Assembly (NCBI GenBank): GCA_021160185.1
Contig: JAGHDA010000129.1
Span: 1-10,800, forward strand
Reading direction: 5' to 3'
Length of the DNA stretch: 10,800 bases
DNA from: Verrucomicrobiota bacterium
Lineage (GTDB): Bacteria > Verrucomicrobiota > Verrucomicrobiia > Limisphaerales > CAZBKV01
Positions within the stretch are counted from its first letter, which is position 1; each line of letters begins with the position of its first letter. Of the stretch, positions 6,774-10,800 are shown in pieces. Below the pieces are notes generated by a model that did not search any database, was not told where the DNA came from, and worked only from the letters and a program-made list of their open reading frames with translations. The position numbers and the translations under genes were made by a program.

Positions 6774-6791
6774 ATGGGCGCGAAGGCCCAT
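6774..6791 (-). other. Stem-loop on the oxidoreductase stop codon
   Basis: ATGGGC and GCCCAT enclose CTTCGC (minus strand), overlapping the last base of the TAA. Together with the larger hairpin at 6725-6755 it makes two successive structures in an 88-bp spacer. Confidence 0.35.
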
Positions 6792-8149
6792 TAAAGCCCC
6801 TCGATCTCCCATCCGGCCCGGTAGCGCCGCCGGATGTACGCGTTGGCTTCGGAGACGTTTTTGAACCGGAGGTTTTTGGCGTCCCACTCAAGCGTGGTGT
6901 GAGGGAAGCGGCAGGCCACGCTGCCCAGCAGGACCGATTCGGTCAGCGGCCCCGCGTAGTCGAAGCTTGCCCAGGTTTTGCCTTTGCCCACGCAGGCCTC
7001 GGCGAACTGGGTCCAGTGATTGGCCGTGGTCACCTTGGGCATGCGGAAATCCTTGTACTTGCTGTAGGGATAAAGCTGGGCGGTTGCGATGTGGGGCAGA
7101 AGCATGGCGCCCTCGGTCCCGATGAAGATCGAGCCTTGTCCGGGCATGTTGTCGCCTTCCAGCAGGCTTTGGACTTCCTTGGGCGGCCGCGCGTCGCCGT
7201 CGTACCAGGTGATCCGGACGGTCTTTCCGGCGGTGTGGCGCGTGCCGGGGAAGACATAGTGGATGACGTCGTTGAGCGCCCAGTTGTGGGCGTTTGGAGG
7301 CGGGCCTTCGGAGCGGACGGTGAGCGGGGCGGTCAGCTCCAGCGCGCTGAAGACCGGGTCGAAGATGTGGCAGCCCATGTCGCCGAAGGTGCCCGTCCCG
7401 AAGTCCAGCCGCTTGCGCCAGTTGGCCGGATGATAGTAGCCCTTGCCGATGAAAGGCCGCCAGGCCGCCACGCCCAGCCACAAATCCCAGTTGAACCCTT
7501 TGGGAACCGGGTCGACGCGGTTGGGGCGGGGATTGGGATCGCCCCATTTCTTGTTGCTCCAAGTGTGAACCTCGCGAATTTTGCCGATCGTGCCGTCCTG
7601 GATGATCTTCACCGCGGTGCGATAGACGCGGGTGGAATGGATCTGAATGCCCATTTGGGTGACCACGCCCTTTTCCCGCGCCGCTTCGGTCAGCCGCCGG
7701 GTTTCGTAGATGTCATGGGTCAACGGTTTCTGGCCGTACACGTGTTTGCCCAGCTGGATCGCCGACATGCCGATCGGGGCGTGCATATGGTCGGGCACCG
7801 TGACGTTGACCGAGTCGATGTTCTTCGCTTCTTTTTCCAGCAGCTTGCGCCAATCCTGGTAGACGCGGAGCCCGGGGAACCGCTTGGGCAGATTCCCCAC
7901 CCGGTTCAGGTCCACTTCCGCTACGGCCACCAGCTTGACGAACTTGTTCGCCGTCAACGAAGCGATGTCCGACGCGGCCATGCCGGAAGCGCCGAAGCTG
8001 GCGTGCCGGAGGACGCTGCTGGGCGGAACCGCCAGCATGTCGCTCGCCACGAAAGGAAACGCCGCCGCGGAACCCAAAACGCCGAGAAACCGCCTCCGGG
8101 AGATGCCGTCTCGAGAAGGCGGCCGACTGTGCATGCCTTGCTTCTTCAT
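6791..8149 (-). CDS. Tat-exported Gfo/Idh/MocA-family oxidoreductase
   Basis: This is a 452-residue NAD(P)-dependent sugar or polyol dehydrogenase-like protein. The N terminus has a twin-arginine signal, SRRRFLGVLGSAAAF (17-31), and a likely cleavage region near 38-44, so it is predicted to act in the periplasm. FGASGMAASD (52-61) is the glycine-rich dinucleotide loop, VAEVD (76-80) ends the second strand, VTVPDHMHA (116-124) is the family's N-x-x-x-x-x-H-type segment, and QKP (140-142) stands where most members have EKP, with the catalytic lysine kept at K141. GDMGCHIFD (256-264) is in the substrate domain. Such exported paralogues are abundant in Planctomycetes and Verrucomicrobia, where they are linked to polysaccharide degradation; the substrate is not inferable. 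The start ATG has no clear Shine-Dalgarno sequence; Met6 is an alternative start and still precedes the Tat motif. Confidence 0.93.
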   Translation of the reverse strand: MKKQGMHSRPPSRDGISRRRFLGVLGSAAAFPFVASDMLAVPPSSVLRHASFGASGMAASDIASLTANKFVKLVAVAEVDLNRVGNLPKRFPGLRVYQDWRKLLEKEAKNIDSVNVTVPDHMHAPIGMSAIQLGKHVYGQKPLTHDIYETRRLTEAAREKGVVTQMGIQIHSTRVYRTAVKIIQDGTIGKIREVHTWSNKKWGDPNPRPNRVDPVPKGFNWDLWLGVAAWRPFIGKGYYHPANWRKRLDFGTGTFGDMGCHIFDPVFSALELTAPLTVRSEGPPPNAHNWALNDVIHYVFPGTRHTAGKTVRITWYDGDARPPKEVQSLLEGDNMPGQGSIFIGTEGAMLLPHIATAQLYPYSKYKDFRMPKVTTANHWTQFAEACVGKGKTWASFDYAGPLTESVLLGSVACRFPHTTLEWDAKNLRFKNVSEANAYIRRRYRAGWEIEGL

Positions 8150-8239
8150 GGGGCCGAGGATACTGCGCCCGGCGCGGCGGGCAAGGCCTTATCCTCCGCC
8201 GGCGTGGCGGCCATCGCGCCGCTTTCCCCGCGAGGGGGG
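8150..8239 (-). other. Short spacer with hairpin and possible leader peptide
   Basis: On the minus strand, CCCC-TCGC-GGGG (8237-8226) follows the nucleosidase stop without a T-run. Further on, GGAGG (8197-8193) sits 8 bases before a TTG (8184) that opens a 12-codon frame, whose TGA overlaps the ATG of the oxidoreductase as ATGA (8149-8146). This could be a coupled leader that supplies ribosomes to a gene lacking its own Shine-Dalgarno. The frame is very short and may be chance. Confidence 0.25.
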
Positions 8240-8914
8240 TCAGACGGAGGAGGCTTCCGTCAGCTTGGAGAGGCCGGCGCGGAGGACCTCGGCCAGGCGG
8301 CGCGCGGCGAACCGCGCCTCCCGACTGAAGCGGAGCAGGTCGATTGCCGTCCCCGGCCGGCGCAGGAGCTTTTTTGCAAAGAAGAGCGGCCGCGGCCTGC
8401 CTTGGCCGTCCACCGCGCGATTGAAATCCAGAGGCAGCAGCCGGTTCGCCGGATCGGAAATGACGCGGACGACGAGGGCGGGCGCGCCGGCCGCGGCGCA
8501 TTCGCGGAGGATCGCCGTCGATTCCATTTCGACTGCGTCCGCGCCGGTTTGCTTGCGGAGGGCGGCTTTTTCCTCGGGCGTCGTCGCCACTCGCGGCGAG
8601 GAAGCAAATTTTCCCTCTCGCGCGCCGGCGGCCCGAAAGGGCTCGATCAGCTCCGGCGGCCCCGAGGCGAGCGTCGCGCCCAAGGGCAGGTCGGGGTTGA
8701 GGCCGCCGGCGAACCCCGCGCTGACGACAAGCCGGGGCCGGGCGGCTGCCAGGCGAGACCGGAGCGTCCTCGCGGCCCGCTCCGGCCCTATGCCGGTCAG
8801 GAGGATCGAAATTCCCGGACGCCGCGCCGCCCAGGCGAGCAGGGGGCGGGCTTCCGCTCGAACGGCGAAGCACACCCAGATCCGCGCGGCGGCAAGGGCG
8901 TCGGGAGAGGTCAT
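8240..8914 (-). CDS. PNP/UDP-phosphorylase-family nucleosidase (MTAN/HpnG-like)
   Basis: This 224-residue protein is of the purine-nucleoside phosphorylase/nucleosidase fold. Recognisable parts are TGIGPE (40-45), SAGFAGGL (65-72) forming the phosphate or ribose loop region, VEMES (128-132) with the nucleoside-binding Met-Glu pair, and RVISDPA (150-156) with the catalytic-type Asp154. The order matches 5'-methylthioadenosine/SAH nucleosidases, futalosine hydrolases and the hopanoid-associated phosphorylase HpnG. The C-terminal part after SDPANRLLP (LLRRPG...FSREARFA) reminds me most of HpnG. No hopanoid, menaquinone or methionine-salvage gene is in the window to decide among them. The start overlaps the stop of the methyltransferase remnant (ATGA), predicting coupled translation from the Rrf2-led transcript. 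Confidence 0.82.
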   Translation of the reverse strand: MTSPDALAAARIWVCFAVRAEARPLLAWAARRPGISILLTGIGPERAARTLRSRLAAARPRLVVSAGFAGGLNPDLPLGATLASGPPELIEPFRAAGAREGKFASSPRVATTPEEKAALRKQTGADAVEMESTAILRECAAAGAPALVVRVISDPANRLLPLDFNRAVDGQGRPRPLFFAKKLLRRPGTAIDLLRFSREARFAARRLAEVLRAGLSKLTEASSV

Positions 8915-9375
8915 GGCTTGCGCTTTTGGACCGGGATCCGATGGCGCGTCCCGAAATGTTCCGGATGAAACAGCCTCATGACTTGCCGGCCCGGGAGGGT
9001 TTCCAAGGCTTGGGGCGCGAGCGGCTCCTTGCGGATCGTCTTCCCGAGGAAGCGTTCCAGAGGCGCGCCGATCTCAATCTGATGCGGGCGCGGGCGGAGC
9101 GGGGCGAAAGCCGCGGCCGGCAGGCTACCGAACGCCGGGCCCGCGCTTGCCGTCGTGTAGGAGCCGCCTCTCCAACCGATCCGGTCGGTTCCGCGCTCAT
9201 ACCGGCTGGCCGGTCCGTAAAAGGCTCGCTCCATGAACCGATCGAATCGAATCGGTCCGCGGGCGCGGATCTCGGCGCGGGTATGCTTGGCGGCGGATGC
9301 CCTGGGCGCAGGGTCGGGCGCCGAAGGGCGGCGCGGCTCAGATGTAGTACATGCCCGAGCGCTTCTCGTAGTCAT
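8911..9375 (-). pseudogene. MidA/NDUFAF7-like SAM methyltransferase with large internal deletion
   Basis: One open frame of 154 codons is seen from ATG 9375 (168 if extended to 9417). Its first half matches the start of the MidA (COG1565) methyltransferases: RAEIRARGPIRFDRFMERAFYGP, then RIGWRGGSYTTASAGPAFG, equivalent to the family's GPIxFxxFMxxALYxP and IGxxGDFxTSxxxGxxFG. Its last 25-30 residues (VMRLFHPEHFGTRHRIPVQ) look like the family's extreme C terminus (LxHPExMGxxFxVL). The roughly 200 residues that should lie between, including the SAM-binding E/DxGxG loop, are absent; the junction falls near 9060-9110. The frame is preserved across the gap. No clean start exists: the only ATG upstream of the conserved part overlaps the Rrf2 gene by 38 bp. 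The end is coupled to the nucleosidase by ATGA. It is probably not an active enzyme. An assembly collapse is the main alternative. Confidence 0.65.
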
Positions 9376-9757
9376 CCAGAATTTTCTGGAGGGTGATGTT
9401 TTCGGCAGTTTCCTCAACGGATTGGGAGATGGCGAGCCATGCCTCCCGCAATTCGAGGGGACAACGCGGGTCCTGCGCGGCGGGGGATTCGAAGACCTCG
9501 CCGTGGACGGTGCGGAGCACGTCGGCCATCGAGATGTCCTTCGGCGGCTTGGCCAGAAGGTAGCCGCCTTGCTTGCCTCGCTGGCTGCGGACCAATCCCG
9601 CCGCTTTCAACTCGATGAGGATCTGGACCAGATAGTTGGGGGGGATGCCGTACTCGCCGGCGAGCTCCTCCACCTTGGTGGGGCGGCCGAGATGGTGCTT
9701 GCGGGCCAAGGACAACAAGGCCCGAGCGGCGTAGTCGCTTTTGACTGAGAGTTTCAC
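9338..9757 (-). CDS. Rrf2-family transcriptional regulator
   Basis: This is a 139-residue winged-helix regulator. The opening VKLSVKSDYAARALLSLA is the classic Rrf2 N terminus. TKVEELAGEYGIPPNYLVQIL (27-47) is the helix-turn-helix, and GKQGGYLLAKPP (61-72) is the wing. The start is GTG at 9757, chosen by this alignment; the open frame runs back to 10051, but its extra residues are low-complexity Arg/Pro-rich and cross a promoter, so they are rejected. Only one cysteine (C99, in DPRCPLE) is present in the region where Fe-S Rrf2 proteins such as IscR and NsrR have three, so an Fe-S cluster of the IscR type is unlikely and the signal is unknown. A promoter and palindrome just upstream suggest autoregulation. 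It leads a probable operon with the methyltransferase remnant and nucleosidase. Confidence 0.92.
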   Translation of the reverse strand: MKLSVKSDYAARALLSLARKHHLGRPTKVEELAGEYGIPPNYLVQILIELKAAGLVRSQRGKQGGYLLAKPPKDISMADVLRTVHGEVFESPAAQDPRCPLELREAWLAISQSVEETAENITLQKILDDYEKRSGMYYI

Positions 9758-9767
9758 GGCAACGCGG

Positions 9768-9791
9768 CGGCTTCTTTTCTGCGGAAAGCCG
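9768..9791 (-). other. Inverted repeat in the Rrf2 leader
   Basis: CGGCTT and AAGCCG enclose 12 bases, between the predicted transcription start and the GTG. It may form a small leader hairpin or a second operator half. Nothing further supports either reading. Confidence 0.3.
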
Positions 9792-9798
9792 CTTCGTC

Positions 9799-9815
9799 TT
9801 TCCTCGAGAGGGAAA
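9799..9815. promoter_or_regulatory. Palindrome, candidate Rrf2 operator
   Basis: TTTCCTCGAGAGGGAAA has arms TTTCCTC and GAGGGAAA, with one extra base in the second arm. It starts at the last base of the -10 box (9815) and covers the predicted transcription start, 42 bp before the Rrf2 GTG. This is where a repressor would act. Confidence 0.45.
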
Positions 9816-9844
9816 TTATGGGGGAAACCGCCCTGTTTTGGCAA
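9815..9844 (-). promoter_or_regulatory. Sigma-70-like promoter for the Rrf2 gene
   Basis: On the minus strand, TTGCCA (9844-9839) and CATAAT (9820-9815) are separated by 18 bases. Each hexamer is one mismatch from consensus, and the spacing is good. It points at the Rrf2 start, leaving a leader of about 50 bases that contains a further inverted repeat (9768-9791, CGGCTT...AAGCCG). Confidence 0.6.
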
Positions 9845-9855
9845 ATGAAACCGAG

Positions 9856-9880
9856 TCGCAGCCGCCGACGCGAGGAGCGG
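9856..9880 (-). repeat. 25-bp dispersed repeat copy
   Basis: Its reverse complement is identical to 5174-5198 over 25 bases. It lies in the divergent spacer between the Rrf2 and beta-CASP genes, just upstream of the Rrf2 promoter. Confidence 0.8.
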
Positions 9881-10040
9881 CGGGCAGGGGGCCGGTGGGT
9901 TTTCCCCGGTCCCGATCCGCCCGCAACCTCGGCGGCTGCGGCGGCTGGGGCGGGCTCGCGCTTTTCTTTCTTTCCCGGTCCGGGTAGGATGCAGGCGGAT
10001 CGAGGAAAGAGCGCAAACAGTCCGGGGAATCGGCTTTTCT

Positions 10041-10800
10041 ATGAAAATCACCCTTTACGGAGCGGCCAACGAAGTGACCGGATCGGCGTACCTGGTGGAA
10101 ACAGACCGGGCGCGAGTGCTTGTGGACTTTGGGTTGTTCCAGGGCGGCCGGATGACCGAGGCCAAAAACCGCGTTCCCGGCGGCCTGCGGCCCCAGCGCC
10201 TATCGGCCGTGTTGCTTACCCATTGCCATCTGGACCACGTGGGGAGGCTGCCGTTGCTGCCGGGGAGGGGCTTTCCCGGTCCGATCTACGCCACCGAGGC
10301 CACGATTGAGCTGACCGACCTGATTCTCCGCGACGCGGCCAAGATCCAGGAAATCGACACCGAGCGGTTGAATCGCAAGCGGATGCGCCAGGACAAGCCG
10401 CCGGTGGAGCCGCTGTTCCGGGCCGAGGACGCCGCGGATGCGGTGCGTCTGATGCGGCCGGTTCGGTATGACGAGTCGGTGGAGGCGGCGCCGGGAATCC
10501 GGGCTCGGTTTGCCGAGGCGGGCCATCTGCTGGGCTCGGCGAGCATCCAGCTCCTGGTCCAAGAGAACAACCAGCAGAAGATAGTAGTCTTTTCGGGTGA
10601 TTTAGGACAGCCCAACGCGCCGATCCTTCGGGACTATGAATGCCTCCACCGGGCGGACGCCGTGTTCATGGAGTCCACCTACGGCGACCATGACCATCGT
10701 TCCCTGGAGGAAACGATCGCCGAATTCGAGCAGATCGTCGCCACCGCCGTGGAGCAGCGTGGAAAGATTCTGGTCCCCACCTTTGCGGTGGGGCGGGCGC
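10041..10800 (+). CDS. Beta-CASP metallo-beta-lactamase RNase (3' end outside window)
   Basis: 253 codons are visible and the frame runs off the window. It begins MKITLYGAANEVTGSAYLVE, the standard opening of COG1236-type beta-CASP proteins (CPSF73/archaeal CPSF-like and bacterial RNA-specificity-factor exonucleases). The zinc motif is HCHLDH (61-66), followed by GHLLGSASI with H162, FSGDLG with D187, and ESTYGDH (211-217). VPTFAVGRA (245-253) opens the beta-CASP domain. The KH-lacking N-terminal form and the missing start-side insertion argue for this group rather than RNase J, but the C-terminal motifs are not visible. Expected role: zinc-dependent RNA endo- or 5' exonuclease in the cytoplasm. 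It is transcribed away from the Rrf2 gene. Confidence 0.92.
   Translation, partial: MKITLYGAANEVTGSAYLVETDRARVLVDFGLFQGGRMTEAKNRVPGGLRPQRLSAVLLTHCHLDHVGRLPLLPGRGFPGPIYATEATIELTDLILRDAAKIQEIDTERLNRKRMRQDKPPVEPLFRAEDAADAVRLMRPVRYDESVEAAPGIRARFAEAGHLLGSASIQLLVQENNQQKIVVFSGDLGQPNAPILRDYECLHRADAVFMESTYGDHDHRSLEETIAEFEQIVATAVEQRGKILVPTFAVGRA

Larger units (their letters stand above)
9758..10040. other. Divergent intergenic region
   Basis: No gene is seen. Next to the Rrf2 side are the promoter, palindrome and repeat listed separately. Towards the beta-CASP gene there is only GC-rich sequence, a CCCGG-T-CCGGG palindrome (9974-9984) and a weak -10-like TAGGAT (9985-9990) without a good -35. No convincing Shine-Dalgarno precedes the ATG at 10041; GAGG (10001-10004) is too far away. 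Confidence 0.5.

Noticed and set aside
6545..8968. Plus-strand open frame of 807 codons
   Set aside because: It is the antisense shadow of the oxidoreductase and nucleosidase genes; no recognisable motif.
9758..10051. N-terminal extension of the Rrf2 gene to an ATG at 10051
   Set aside because: The extra 98 residues are not Rrf2-like, cross the promoter, and would overlap the beta-CASP start; alignment places the start at GTG 9757.
1..10800. CRISPR arrays, tRNA, rRNA, transposase or integrase genes
   Set aside because: No regularly spaced repeat array, cloverleaf-like sequence, rRNA segment or mobile-element protein was recognised on either strand.

Overview
The window is very GC-rich (a sampled 60-base line at 2281 is about 72% G+C by hand count) and carries a gene set typical of the Planctomycetes-Verrucomicrobia group. 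It has a giant FG-GAP/ASPIC-UnbV protein, a Tat-exported Gfo/Idh/MocA oxidoreductase, a DUF6498 membrane protein, and GC-rich dispersed intergenic repeats whose spurious translation reads like GVPPA...GQDGRAP. I favour Verrucomicrobiota or a near relative. No rRNA or other marker gene is present to prove it.

Layout. (1) Bases 1-3284, + strand: the 3' part of a large beta-propeller-type surface or secreted protein built as two tandem modules. (2) 3285-3582: a gene-free GC-rich spacer with a 34-bp direct repeat and other repeat fragments. (3) 3583-4979, + strand: a compositionally foreign, AT-richer two-gene islet (a sampled line is about 45% G+C). It encodes an unusual family-4-like uracil-DNA glycosylase and, joined by an ATGA overlap, a small metallo-beta-lactamase-fold hydrolase. 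Repeat fragments related to each other lie on both sides of it. (4) 4980-5252: a spacer between convergent genes, with more repeats. (5) 5253-9757, all on the - strand: Rrf2-type regulator, then a MidA-like methyltransferase that appears to have lost its whole catalytic middle, then a PNP/UDP-phosphorylase-family nucleosidase (ATGA overlap), then the Gfo/Idh/MocA oxidoreductase, an M48 metallopeptidase and the DUF6498 protein. (6) 9758-10040: a divergent intergenic region holding a good sigma-70-like promoter and a 17-bp palindrome placed to act as operator of the Rrf2 gene, plus a repeat copy. (7) 10041 to the end, + strand: the N-terminal part of a beta-CASP metallo-beta-lactamase RNase.

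How the genes fit together. Rrf2, the methyltransferase remnant and the nucleosidase look like one transcript under an autoregulated promoter. M48 and DUF6498 (13-bp gap) look like a second unit, and the glycosylase/hydrolase pair a third. The points most worth following up are the foreign islet with its atypical glycosylase, the internally deleted methyltransferase still coupled to the nucleosidase, and the repeat family at the spacers. I found no CRISPR array, tRNA, rRNA, transposase or integrase.
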